Shown here piece after piece: positions 22,945 to 31,049 of a DNA stretch of 35,287 nucleotides. The stretch comes from Nitriliruptoraceae bacterium (GTDB lineage Bacteria; Actinomycetota; Nitriliruptoria; Nitriliruptorales; Nitriliruptoraceae). A model generated the notes under the pieces. That model was not told the DNA's origin and did no database searches. It saw nothing but the letters and a program-made list of their open reading frames with translations. A program made the translations under genes and the position numbers. Positions within the stretch are counted from its first letter, which is position 1. Each line of letters opens with the position of its first letter. The stretch is taken from contig JAFIEQ010000028.1 of assembly GCA_020832455.1 (NCBI GenBank), positions 1 through 35,287 of the forward strand. Direction: 5' to 3'.

Positions 22945-23646
22945 TCAGGCGTCGAGCGGCTGCGGCGCGAGCCGCTCGGGCGTCGGCGTGCGCACGCCCC
23001 GGATCAGCAGGTAGGCGACGAGCCAGAACTCCGCCACCGTCGGTGCCTGGATGACGGTGTGCACGGCGGCGGGCAGCTCCGGCAGCAGGAAGCCCAGCAG
23101 GGTGTCGACGATCCAGCATCCGCCCGCGACCAGCAGCAGCACGCTGAGCGGCCGTGGGAACAGCCGGGCCCGGTAGCCGACCACACCGATCGGCAGCAGC
23201 CACAGGCCGAAGAAGATCCCGGCGAGCGCGTAGCCATGTCCGTGCAGGTCCAGCAGCAGCAACACCAGCTCGTCGGATCCGACCGCGCTGGCGGTGGCGT
23301 CGGTCGCCACGAGCAGGGCGGCCTGGTGCAGCACGAGGTTGGTGAGGATCATCCCCGCCCCGACCGCGACGAAGATCAGCATGGCGACCGCGGCGTGGCG
23401 GTCCCAGGTCCGCAGCAGCCGGAACAACGCGACGCCGACGCCGACGAACGCCGTGGCCATCGCGATGTCGGCGACCAGCGCCAGTCGGAACATGGTCGGG
23501 TCGGCGACGAGGTTGGCCACGGTCGCCGTCGCGTCACCGGGGACGTGGACCCCGGCCCGGACCCACAGGTGCGCGAACGCCCCGAGGACGCACATGCACA
23601 GGTAGAGGACCCCGGCGAGCCGGGCGAGACGGGTGGGCGTGGTCAT
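22945..23646 (-). CDS. DUF4386-family integral membrane protein
   Basis: The 233-aa protein has six hydrophobic segments and the family features LARLAGVLYL near the start, a central DLHGHGYALAGIFFGLWLLPIGVVGYRARLFPRPLSVLLLVAG stretch and a tail after LVAYLLIRG. Function of DUF4386 is unknown; members often sit beside two-component or stress genes, as here. GGAGG lies six bases before the ATG. It is divergent from the histidine kinase gene with 153 bases between starts, and an inverted repeat TGAGC-N5-GCTCA lies just before it. Confidence 0.88.
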   Translation of the reverse strand: MTTPTRLARLAGVLYLCMCVLGAFAHLWVRAGVHVPGDATATVANLVADPTMFRLALVADIAMATAFVGVGVALFRLLRTWDRHAAVAMLIFVAVGAGMILTNLVLHQAALLVATDATASAVGSDELVLLLLDLHGHGYALAGIFFGLWLLPIGVVGYRARLFPRPLSVLLLVAGGCWIVDTLLGFLLPELPAAVHTVIQAPTVAEFWLVAYLLIRGVRTPTPERLAPQPLDA

Positions 23647-23661
23647 GGATCCTCCATCGGA

Positions 23662-23676
23662 TGAGCGGTGTGCTCA
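23662..23676 (-). promoter_or_regulatory. Inverted repeat before the DUF4386 gene
   Basis: TGAGC-GGTGT-GCTCA is a perfect 5-bp inverted repeat 16-30 bases before the start codon in a divergent promoter region. It might be bound by the neighbouring NarL-type regulator. Short, so modest support. Confidence 0.3.
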
Positions 23677-23799
23677 CGGTGACCGGCGGCCCACCGACCG
23701 CCATCGGTCCGCGGGCTCGACCTCGATGGCCACCCGCACGGTGGACATCTCATCCTTCCGGCTGAGCCGCACCCGAGGCGCCCTCCCTAGGGTGGGACG

Positions 23800-24975
23800 A
23801 TGGTGACGAACGGCCTCCGGGCCCTCTGGGACGAGCCCCGCCCCGCGCATCCACCGGTTCGGGTGTGGCGGGACTGGGTACTGCTCGCCCTGGCGTTGGC
23901 GGGCACGGCCCTCGAGGCGGTGCTGCGCGACGACCCGACCGGGCTCGTGCCGGCCGTCACGGTCAGCGTCGTCGTCGCCTTCGGCCTGCTGTGGCGGCGC
24001 ACCCACCCGCTGGCGACGGTCGCGGTCGCGTTCGGTGCCCTGCTCGTCTTCGACCTCGCCCGCGCCGTCACGATCGAGGCGACCGGCATGTTCAGCACCG
24101 CGGCGGCGCTGATCCTGGCCTACGCGCTGCTGCGCTGGGGTGCGGGCCGCCAGGCGGTGATCGGGCTGGCCACCATCCTCGTCTGGCTCGCGGTCACCCA
24201 CCTCGCCGATGCGAGCCCCCTGGACGAGGTGGTCGCCGGCTACGGGTCCTTCCTGTTCGCGGCCGCGCTGGGCGCCTCCATCCGCTTCCACGCCACCACC
24301 CGGGCTCGGGACATCGAGCAGGCGAAGCTGCGGCTGCGCAACGAACTGGCCCGCGAACTGCACGACACCGTCGGCCACCACGTGTCCGCCATCACCATCC
24401 AGGCCCAGGCGGGACGGGCCATGGCCGCCGCGGACCCCGACCGTGCGCTCGGGGTGCTCGACACCATCGAGGCAGCGGCCACCCGGGCGATGCAGGAGCT
24501 GCGCGCGATGGTCGGCGTGCTGCGGGAGTCCGACCAGGCGCGTCTCGCGCCCCTGCCGGGCCTGGCCGACATCGAACGGCTGGCCGGCGACGTCGAGGGT
24601 CGGCTGCGCGTCGAGGTGCACGTCCAGCCGGACCTGGACGACCTGCCCCCGTCGGTCGGCACCACGCTGGCCCGGATCGCGCAGGAGGCGGTGACCAACG
24701 CCACGCGCCACGCCCGCGGCGCCAGCCTGGTCCTCGTGGCGGTGACGGGCACGGCGGACCGCGTGCACCTGGGGGTGCACGACGACGGCGAGCCGGTGCC
24801 ACCGGGCCCGGCGCGCGCCGGCTTCGGGCTGCTCGGCATGGCCGAACGCAGCGCCCTGCTCGGCGGTGGCGTGCAGGCCGGGCCGGACCCGGACGGCGGC
24901 TGGACGGTCGCGGTGAGCCTGCCGCGGGACCAGACGACGCCAGGACCGGCGAAGCCCGCGCCACCCGTGCCATGA
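23800..24975 (+). CDS. NarL/DesK-type membrane sensor histidine kinase
   Basis: The 391-aa kinase has five or six hydrophobic helices in residues 25-160, then a HisKA_3 dimerisation domain with phospho-acceptor His188 in LARELHDTVGHHVSA and a HATPase domain with IAQEAVTNATRHA and the G boxes HDDGE and GFGLLGMAERSALLGG. It phosphorylates the coupled response regulator; the stop and the regulator start overlap as ATGA. TAGGGT lies six bases before the ATG, so the message may be leaderless, although GGGTGGG could also serve as a ribosome site. Such pairs frequently control adjacent ABC exporters, and a NatAB-type exporter converges on it. The signal is unknown. Confidence 0.93.
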   Translation: MVTNGLRALWDEPRPAHPPVRVWRDWVLLALALAGTALEAVLRDDPTGLVPAVTVSVVVAFGLLWRRTHPLATVAVAFGALLVFDLARAVTIEATGMFSTAAALILAYALLRWGAGRQAVIGLATILVWLAVTHLADASPLDEVVAGYGSFLFAAALGASIRFHATTRARDIEQAKLRLRNELARELHDTVGHHVSAITIQAQAGRAMAAADPDRALGVLDTIEAAATRAMQELRAMVGVLRESDQARLAPLPGLADIERLAGDVEGRLRVEVHVQPDLDDLPPSVGTTLARIAQEAVTNATRHARGASLVLVAVTGTADRVHLGVHDDGEPVPPGPARAGFGLLGMAERSALLGGGVQAGPDPDGGWTVAVSLPRDQTTPGPAKPAPPVP

Positions 24976-25664
24976 CCACGCCGACGCACGGCCCGAACCA
25001 CCACGACGGGTCCATCCGTGTGCTGATCGCCGACGACCAGGACATCGTGCGGGCGGGGTTGGCCATGATCCTCGACGCGCAACCGGGCATCGAGGTCGTC
25101 GGGCAGGCCGCCGACGGTCAGCACGCGGTCGCGCTCGCCCGGGCGCTGCGCCCCGACGTGTGCCTGTTCGACATCCGCATGCCCCACCTCGACGGGATCG
25201 AGGCGACGCGGCAGCTCGCCGGCCCGGACGTCCAGGACCCGCTCGCGGTGGTCGTGATCACCACCTTCGACCTCGACGAGTACGTCCACGGCGCCCTGCG
25301 TGCCGGCGCGCGCGGCTTCCTCCTCAAGGACGCGGGCCCCGCCCTGCTGACCCAGGCCGTCCGCGCGGCCGCCCACGGCGACGCGCTGATCGCCCCGAAC
25401 GTCACGGTCCGGCTGCTGGCAGCCTTCGCCTCCGCGCATCCCGACACGTCCCCGGCCCAGCCCATCGAGTCGCTGACCAGCCGCGAGGAGGAGATCCTCG
25501 TCCCCGTCGCCCGCGGCCGGACCAACCGCGAGATCGCCGACGAGCTCCACATCAGCATCAGCACGGTCAAGACCCACCTCGCCAGCCTGATGCGCAAGCT
25601 CGAGGCACGCAACCGCGTGGAGCTCGCCATGTGGGCGCACGAGACCGGCCGGCTGCGCTCCTGA
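24972..25664 (+). CDS. NarL/LuxR-family response regulator
   Basis: The 230-aa regulator has a receiver domain (15-135) with the acidic pocket Asp21/Asp22, phospho-acceptor Asp67 in LFDIRMP, the ITTFD switch residue and Lys in LLKDA, then a LuxR-type helix-turn-helix (LTSREEEILVPVARGRTNREIADELHISISTVKTHLASLMRKL). Phosphorylation by the coupled kinase would promote dimer binding to promoter DNA. Candidate sites are the repeats at 27867-27902 or the inverted repeat at 23662-23676. The start ATG overlaps the kinase stop. It converges on the ABC permease gene with 24 bases between stops. Confidence 0.94.
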   Translation: MTTPTHGPNHHDGSIRVLIADDQDIVRAGLAMILDAQPGIEVVGQAADGQHAVALARALRPDVCLFDIRMPHLDGIEATRQLAGPDVQDPLAVVVITTFDLDEYVHGALRAGARGFLLKDAGPALLTQAVRAAAHGDALIAPNVTVRLLAAFASAHPDTSPAQPIESLTSREEEILVPVARGRTNREIADELHISISTVKTHLASLMRKLEARNRVELAMWAHETGRLRS

Positions 25665-25691
25665 CCGGGCTGGACCCGACCCGCTCGGTCA
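25662..25691. terminator. Bidirectional hairpin containing both stop codons
   Basis: TGACCGGGC (25662-25670) pairs with GCTCGGTCA (25683-25691) with one mismatch around a 12-base loop. The TGA of the regulator gene and the TGA of the opposing permease gene form the ends of the two arms. Confidence 0.55.
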
Positions 25692-26870
25692 GCGGACGGG
25701 CTCGGCCTTGAGCGCGGCACGCCAGGTGAGCTTGCCGCCCGCCAGGACGGAGGAGGCGTAGATCCGACCCGCCAGTCGCAGCATCGCGACCGCGCCGACC
25801 AGGGTGACCGCGATCGCGATGGCGACCTGCACCGGGGCGATCTCCCCCAGCGCCACCCGGGCGGGCACCACGAACGGGGCGGTCGGCGGCAGGTAGCTCA
25901 GCACCTGCGCGACGATGCCGGAGGGGTTGGGGAACACCGCGAGGAACACCGCGCCGTACCCGGCGAACAGCAGCAGGTACAGCGGACCGGCGGTCTGCTG
26001 GGCGTCCTCGAGCGTGGAGGCCAGCGTGCCCGCCACGGTGAACAACGCCGCGTAGAACAGGAACCCCGCGATCAGCATCACGGCACTGATCGCGACCACC
26101 GATCCCGCCGCCTCCGGCAGTGGCACGGTCTGCGCGTAGCGGTTGGCGATCAGCCCCGCGGCGACGATCAGCCCGATCTGCACGAACGACATCAGGCTGG
26201 TGGCCGCCACCTTGGCAGTCAGCAACTGCCACGGCCGCGCCGTGGAGACCAGCACCTCGACGACGCGGCCCGACTTCTCCTCCATCGCGCCGGCCAGCAG
26301 CGTGGCGCCGCTCAACTGCACCCCGATCAGCAGCAGGACCGTCAGCAGCGAGGCGATCGCGAACCCGCCGCTGGTGTCCTGGCCGCCGATGTCGGTCGAC
26401 TCGAGGACGGTGGTCACGTTCAGCGCCGCCGCCACGTCCTGCGCGTCGGCGCCGGCCGCCTCGAGGTTGCGCACGATCTCGTCGAGTTGCAGCGCGCCCT
26501 CGATCGCGGTGCGCAGCGCGGCGTTCGGCGGCCCATCGGTGACCAGTTCGCGCCCGTCGACCAGCAGCGCGTCGGCCTCGTCCGCTTCGAGGGCCTCGAG
26601 ACCTGCGCCGCGGTCCTCCAGTTCCGACAGCTGCAGTTCGGTGTCGTCGGTCAGCGCGGCGTCGACCTGGGCGGCGAAGCCGTCCGGGACGGCTCCGACG
26701 ACGACGAGCGCCACCTCGTCGGGCCCGTCGTTGCTGAGCAGGCTCGGCACGACCACGGCCGCCACGACGATCAGGACGGTGACCACCGTGCCGATCAGGT
26801 AGCCGCGCTTGAGGACGCGTTCGCGCAGTTCCCGGCCCGCGATCAGCCCGATGGTGCGCATCGGGGTCAT
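25689..26870 (-). CDS. ABC-2 type permease (NatB-like)
   Basis: The 393-aa permease starts with a cytoplasmic stretch RTIGLIAGRELRERVLKRGYL, a first membrane helix (about 27-45), a large extracytoplasmic loop (about 50-185) and then five or six helices with GATLLAGAMEEKSGRVVEVLVSTARPWQLLTAK between them, the hallmark of the NatB/YhaP branch. With the preceding ATPase it would export an ion, lipid or peptide; NatAB pumps Na+ but the branch is broad. The ATG overlaps the ATPase stop (ATGA). It lies tail to tail with the NarL-type regulator, a plausible controller. Confidence 0.92.
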   Translation of the reverse strand: MTPMRTIGLIAGRELRERVLKRGYLIGTVVTVLIVVAAVVVPSLLSNDGPDEVALVVVGAVPDGFAAQVDAALTDDTELQLSELEDRGAGLEALEADEADALLVDGRELVTDGPPNAALRTAIEGALQLDEIVRNLEAAGADAQDVAAALNVTTVLESTDIGGQDTSGGFAIASLLTVLLLIGVQLSGATLLAGAMEEKSGRVVEVLVSTARPWQLLTAKVAATSLMSFVQIGLIVAAGLIANRYAQTVPLPEAAGSVVAISAVMLIAGFLFYAALFTVAGTLASTLEDAQQTAGPLYLLLFAGYGAVFLAVFPNPSGIVAQVLSYLPPTAPFVVPARVALGEIAPVQVAIAIAVTLVGAVAMLRLAGRIYASSVLAGGKLTWRAALKAEPVR

Positions 26871-27817
26871 GCCACCACCTCCGCGCGCGCCGCATCCCCA
26901 TCGGCGGCGTGCTCTGCCTCGATCTCCGCGAGGCTCGCCCCGACGACGTCGCGGAACACCTCGGTCAGCCGGGGTGCGGTGAACGACAGGTGTTCGATGA
27001 CGGCGTCCGCCGGCAGGTGCGCCACCAGGGCGCGCGCGTCGGTGGCCACCGGCACCCGCAGGCGCACGATCCCGTCGTCCGAACCGAGCAGCTCCCCGCC
27101 GGGTGGTGGCGTGACCGCCTGGCCGCCTTCGAGGCGCACCTCGACGTTGCGGTAGGTCGCGGCCGCCCGTGCCTCGGCCAGCGTCCCCTCCAGCCGGGTC
27201 CGGCCGTGCGCGACGATGACCACGTCGTCGCACAGCTCCTCGACCAGCTCGAGCTGGTGCGAGGAGAACACGACCGTGGTCCCGTTGCGCGCCCGCTCCC
27301 GCAGGACCTCGCTCATGGCGTGCACCCCGAGCGGGTCCAGACCACTGAACGGTTCGTCGAGGACCAACAGATCGGGCTCGTGCACGAGCGCCGCCGCCAA
27401 CTGCACCCGCTGCTGGTTGCCGTGCGACAGGTCGTCGAGCGGGTCGGCGATGCGCTCCCCCAGCCCGAAGTGCTCCAACCAGGACCGGGTCGCCCGCTGC
27501 GCGGCCGCCCGGTCGAGCCCGTGCATCCGGGCGAAGTAGATCAGCTGCCGGCCGATCGGCATCCGCGGGTAGAGCCCGCGCTGCTCCGGCATGTAGCCGA
27601 AGCGCAACCGGACCTCGCTGTCGATCGGGCGTCCGTCCCAGGTCACCTCGCCCGCGTCGAGGTGCAGCAACCCGAAGATGCTGCGCATCGTGGTGGTCTT
27701 GCCCGCACCGTTGGGGCCGAGGAAGCCCACCAGGCGGCCCGGTGCGGCGCGCATCGACACGCCGTCCAGCGCGACGATGTCGCGGTAGGTCTTGTGCAGT
27801 CCGGTGACGGCGAGCAC
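26867..27817 (-). CDS. ABC transporter ATPase (NatA-like)
   Basis: The 316-aa ATPase has Walker A GPNGAGKTT, Q-loop region MPEQRGLYPRM, signature LSHGNQQRVQLAAAL (the LSHGNQQ form is common in NatA/YhaQ-type subunits), Walker B LLVLDEP, D-loop SGLD and the switch His in FSSHQ. A C-terminal extension of about 100 residues is normal in this branch. The GTG at 27817 is chosen because GAGGAG lies seven bases before it; the longer open frame upstream has no family match. It is the first gene of a two-gene operon with the permease, and a repeat cluster sits 50-85 bases upstream. Confidence 0.93.
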   Translation of the reverse strand: MLAVTGLHKTYRDIVALDGVSMRAAPGRLVGFLGPNGAGKTTTMRSIFGLLHLDAGEVTWDGRPIDSEVRLRFGYMPEQRGLYPRMPIGRQLIYFARMHGLDRAAAQRATRSWLEHFGLGERIADPLDDLSHGNQQRVQLAAALVHEPDLLVLDEPFSGLDPLGVHAMSEVLRERARNGTTVVFSSHQLELVEELCDDVVIVAHGRTRLEGTLAEARAAATYRNVEVRLEGGQAVTPPPGGELLGSDDGIVRLRVPVATDARALVAHLPADAVIEHLSFTAPRLTEVFRDVVGASLAEIEAEHAADGDAARAEVVA

Positions 27818-27866
27818 GACGTGGCTCCTCACGGTGGGCTGGTCGGCGCACGGACGTCGGGCGAAC

Positions 27867-27902
27867 GACACCGCGTGACGCTGCGTGACACCGCGTGGTG
27901 TC
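27867..27902 (-). promoter_or_regulatory. Three tandem 10-bp repeats plus inverted half-site upstream of the ABC operon
   Basis: GACACCGCGT, GACGCTGCGT and GACACCGCGT stand head to tail (27867-27896), then GGTGTC (27897-27902) closes a GACACC-GCGT-GGTGTC palindrome. The 10-bp period places all units on one DNA face. It lies next to a TAGACA-like -10 region and is likely an operator. Confidence 0.45.
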
Positions 27903-27993
27903 TAGCAGGCTCCGGGGCGGTCCGCGCCGCACCTGAGCTCGGCCATCCGGTGGGCGCGCTCGCGTCGCCCACCCGGACCCCTCGCCGGTCCGG

Positions 27994-28179
27994 TCAGGGC
28001 CCGTCGCCGACCTCGATCCGCTCCTCGATCAGGATCTCCACGGTCTCCGCGGGGCGCTCGTCCGCGTCGGGCGACGCGTCACCGGTCGGTCGTGGCGTGC
28101 AGCCGAGGACCAGTACGACCGTCAACGCGACGAGCGGCCGGGCACTGGGACGCGACCTCGTCCCCCGCGCCGCACTCAC
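27994..28179 (-). CDS. 61-aa putative lipoprotein
   Basis: A short gene whose GTG start overlaps the stop of the large surface-protein gene by four bases (GTGA). The product has a basic N-terminus, a hydrophobic core and a lipobox VLVLGC with Cys27, then a charged mature part of 34 residues ending ETVEILIEERIEVGDGP. That ending resembles the V-x-V-x-E-x-I-x-V-x-D repeats of the upstream protein, which suggests a tethered repeat unit. The frame is too short for a domain call. Coupled translation and the matching motif argue that it is real; no homologue is known to me. Confidence 0.6.
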   Translation of the reverse strand: MSAARGTRSRPSARPLVALTVVLVLGCTPRPTGDASPDADERPAETVEILIEERIEVGDGP

Positions 28180-30344
28180 GGTGTCCCGTGCTCGACGGAC
28201 GTCGCCTCCGGGTCCTGCGTGCCCGCGGGCCGGGCGCGGCGCCCGTGGCCGCGCACGAGGAAGCCGGTGGCGAGCAGCGACACGCTCAGGACGAGCAGGG
28301 CGAGCGCGGGGATGCCGGTCCGGCTCAGCTGGCGTGCCGACAGCTCGCTCGCCGGGACGCCGACCCGGCTCAGCTGGCGCGGCAGCACGGCGGTCTCGGC
28401 TCCCTCGCCCGCCCGGGCCGGCGACACGCTCGAGAAGAGCACGGTGCCGTCCAGCGCCCGGATGGTGATGTTGATGGCGGCCCCGGGAGGCAGGTCGCCT
28501 GGGATGCGGAAGGTGAAGCGCGCGGCGCCGTCGGCATCGGCGCGGATGACCGTGTCGAGCAGGGTCGGGTTGACGACCACGAGGACCTCGACCGGCTGGT
28601 CCGGGTCGAGACCGGCGACCTCGCACACGACCTCCTCGCCGATGACGAGCGGATCGCACCCGGCCGTCACCGGGTCGCTCCCATCGGCGCCGAGCGATCC
28701 GAGCTGGACCGCGTCGCTGACGGCCACCGGTTCCGCGACCGTCACGGACGCCGGACCGGACGCACGGACCGCGTCGGCGACCGTCACCCGCTCGCTCACC
28801 ACGACCGTGGCCGGACCGGACGCACGGACGGCGTCGCTGACGGTGATGGCCTCCTGGACCGTCACCGCGACCGGATCGCCGCCGGGACCCTCGTCATCGT
28901 CATCGCCGGGACCCTCGTCGTCGCCCGGGCCGTCGTCGCCCGGGCCGTCGTCGCCGGGGCCGTCGTCATCGCCCGCGTCGTCCGTCCCGCCGATCCGCCA
29001 CAAGCCACCATCGGCGCTGAAGAAGAGCGCATCCCCGACGACGGTCAGCGATGTGGGCCGGCGGAACTGGCCGAACTCGGCCACGAACTCCACACCCTCT
29101 CCCCCCGGTGTCGTTCTGAACAGATGTCTGCCTTCGGCGTACGCACCATCTTCAGCAGCGACGTAGGCGCTGAAGTACAGCCGGCCGCCGAACGCCGTGG
29201 TCTCATCCGGAGCCGGATCGTTGTAGGTCGGCTGCCCGAACTGGGTCCCGACCCGGACCCGTCCGAGGTCCTCGACGATGCGGGTGCCGGCAACGGTGCC
29301 GTCGGTCCGCCACAACTGCGACCCCGTCTGCCGGTTGAACCCGTTGAAGTAGGCGACGCCATCGAGCTCGGCGAACCTCCATGCCGCCAGCGGGCCCTGG
29401 CTGATGCCGTTCTCCAGCACCTCGAGCAGCCGCGGCGTGTCCGTCGGGCCGTCGCTCACCCACAGCTTCGTCCCATCGCCCCGATCGAGGGTGATGTAGA
29501 GACGGCCGCCGAGCGCCGTGAGGCTGCGGACGGAGGTCGTCCCGTCCGGGAGCGGGCTGATGGAGGTGAGTTGCTCGGTCAGAGCGCCATCGGTGACGAA
29601 GACCTGTTCGTTGCCGTCGCCGTCCCGAAGCGCGAAGAACAGCGACGACCCCAGCCGGACCAGGTCCGAGGGCCTCGACCACCCGTCGGGGACCGGCACC
29701 ACCTCGACGGTGTCGCCGTCCGTGCGCTGCAGGGTCCGATCGGCGATGAGGTACAGGTGGTCGCCGAGCACCGTGAGATCGCGCGGATCGGGGACGCCGA
29801 GCACCTTCCCGGCGACCCCGGTCGAGGGGTCGTAGCGGTGCAACTGCCGGCCGAGCAGACCGTCCGCGGTCGAGAAGGCGTTGAAGTAGAGCTGCCCGTC
29901 GAACTCGGTCAGGCCCGAGGGGAACGACGAGCAGCTGCCGGGGCACAGATCGGCGAGACGCTCGGTGTCGGTGCCATCGGTGCGCCACAGCTCGACACCG
30001 CTCTGTCCGTCGTCGGCCGTGAGGTACAGGGAGCCCCCGCTGACCAGTGACCGCCCCGTCGAGTCGATGTCGTCGGGACGGACGTCGAAGTGGACGCCGG
30101 TCCCCGCAGTGGTGCCGTCGCTGCGCCACAGCTTGGCACCGGAGACGTTGGTCGAGAAGTACAGCTGCTGCTCGAACGGCATGAAGCTCACCGGCGCGCC
30201 GTCGAAGGAACGCACCAGCTCGGGTTGCGACGAGGTCCCGGCCGACGCGAGCGAGGCCGGCACCGTGGCCATCAGTCCCAGCAGACCGACGATGACGAAC
30301 GACCAGGTCGTGCGCGATCGTCCGGAATGCTCCCTCACCCTCAC
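28176..30344 (-). CDS. Large secreted WRTDGT-repeat (beta-propeller-like) surface protein
   Basis: A 722-aa exported protein with a signal peptide (1-35, cleavage near ASA-GT). Residues 40-470 are repeats with the ELWRTDGT/QLWRTDGT and FxGxLYF motifs of hyalin-like propellers. A Gly/Asp/Pro-rich run (GPGDD units) leads to three 20-residue repeats (VTVQEAITVSDAVRASGPA type), a beta-sandwich (about 570-650), two RQLSR-(V/T)-G copies and a membrane helix (about 680-698) followed by a basic tail. LSRTG (673-677) is an LPXTG-like sorting signal. I place the start at the GTG 30344, seven bases after AAGG; a GTG at 30365 is possible. Probable adhesin or scaffold. Confidence 0.85.
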   Translation of the reverse strand: MRVREHSGRSRTTWSFVIVGLLGLMATVPASLASAGTSSQPELVRSFDGAPVSFMPFEQQLYFSTNVSGAKLWRSDGTTAGTGVHFDVRPDDIDSTGRSLVSGGSLYLTADDGQSGVELWRTDGTDTERLADLCPGSCSSFPSGLTEFDGQLYFNAFSTADGLLGRQLHRYDPSTGVAGKVLGVPDPRDLTVLGDHLYLIADRTLQRTDGDTVEVVPVPDGWSRPSDLVRLGSSLFFALRDGDGNEQVFVTDGALTEQLTSISPLPDGTTSVRSLTALGGRLYITLDRGDGTKLWVSDGPTDTPRLLEVLENGISQGPLAAWRFAELDGVAYFNGFNRQTGSQLWRTDGTVAGTRIVEDLGRVRVGTQFGQPTYNDPAPDETTAFGGRLYFSAYVAAEDGAYAEGRHLFRTTPGGEGVEFVAEFGQFRRPTSLTVVGDALFFSADGGLWRIGGTDDAGDDDGPGDDGPGDDGPGDDEGPGDDDDEGPGGDPVAVTVQEAITVSDAVRASGPATVVVSERVTVADAVRASGPASVTVAEPVAVSDAVQLGSLGADGSDPVTAGCDPLVIGEEVVCEVAGLDPDQPVEVLVVVNPTLLDTVIRADADGAARFTFRIPGDLPPGAAINITIRALDGTVLFSSVSPARAGEGAETAVLPRQLSRVGVPASELSARQLSRTGIPALALLVLSVSLLATGFLVRGHGRRARPAGTQDPEATSVEHGTP
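28320..28379 (-). repeat. Duplicated 15-bp unit encoding RQLSR near the C-terminus
   Basis: CCGGCTCAGCTGGCG occurs at 28320-28334 and 28365-28379, 45 bp apart. It encodes two RQLSR-x-G-x-P copies before the membrane helix. Confidence 0.7.
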
Positions 30345-30410
30345 GCCGTCACCTTCACGGGCCACCCGGCCCCATCGGTCCGCGAACCTGGCTCACCGCA
30401 GGACGCGCGC

Positions 30411-31049
30411 TCAGCTGAAGCTGATCTCGACCCGGATGACGAGCTGCTGGCCGCGCTGGATGTCGATCGGCTCTGCCAGCAGCTTCTGCGTGAACCGCTC
30501 ACGATCCTCGGTCACCCCACCGGAGAACGGCGTCCGCGTCACGACGTAGGTGGCCACCCGGTCCATGGTGAAGTCGTCCGTCGCGTCCGTCTTGCCCTCG
30601 AGCACCAACCTGGGGCTCGGCAGCTGCCCCTCCATCCCCACCTCGAGGGTGTTGACGGTCGGCCCACCGAAGTTCGCGGTCAGCCCCGGCTCGCTGAGGT
30701 AGCACTCCTGGAAGGCGTTGGTGCCGATCCCGGGGCACCGGTACGCGACGCTCCACCCCTGCACGGTCGCGATGCCGCCCATGACCGACACGAGCGCGCG
30801 CGGCCCCTGCCCCGTCAGGGCGTTCTGGAACTCGTGGCTCGCCGCCAAGGTCCCGTCCGGCTCGTAGACGTCGACCGTCCAGTCGCCGTGGACCTCGACC
30901 GCCTCGGCGGGACTCTCGGCCGACGGCTGCGTCGGACCCGCGCCGACCGCAGGTGACCACCACGCCGCCAACGCGAGCAGGGTGGCCAGCAGGACGGCGA
31001 GCACCAGCGTCGTGCGGTGACGTTCGGACGTGCTCGGTCCTGCGTGCAT
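30411..31049 (-). CDS. Exported protein of unknown function
   Basis: The 212-aa product has a clear signal peptide (residues 12-37, LVLAVLLATLLALAAWW, cleavage near VGA-GP) and a mature part that opens with GDWTVDVYEPDGTLAASHEFQNALT, a beta-rich pattern seen in small secreted actinobacterial proteins, with two cysteines (YRCPG and QECYL) that could pair. I do not recognise a named family. AAGGGG lies eight bases before the ATG. It is the first gene of an operon with the WRTDGT-repeat protein (66 bases downstream) and the 61-aa lipoprotein, so a cell-surface role is likely. A perfect inverted repeat at 31110-31126 lies in its upstream region. Confidence 0.8.
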   Translation of the reverse strand: MHAGPSTSERHRTTLVLAVLLATLLALAAWWSPAVGAGPTQPSAESPAEAVEVHGDWTVDVYEPDGTLAASHEFQNALTGQGPRALVSVMGGIATVQGWSVAYRCPGIGTNAFQECYLSEPGLTANFGGPTVNTLEVGMEGQLPSPRLVLEGKTDATDDFTMDRVATYVVTRTPFSGGVTEDRERFTQKLLAEPIDIQRGQQLVIRVEISFS

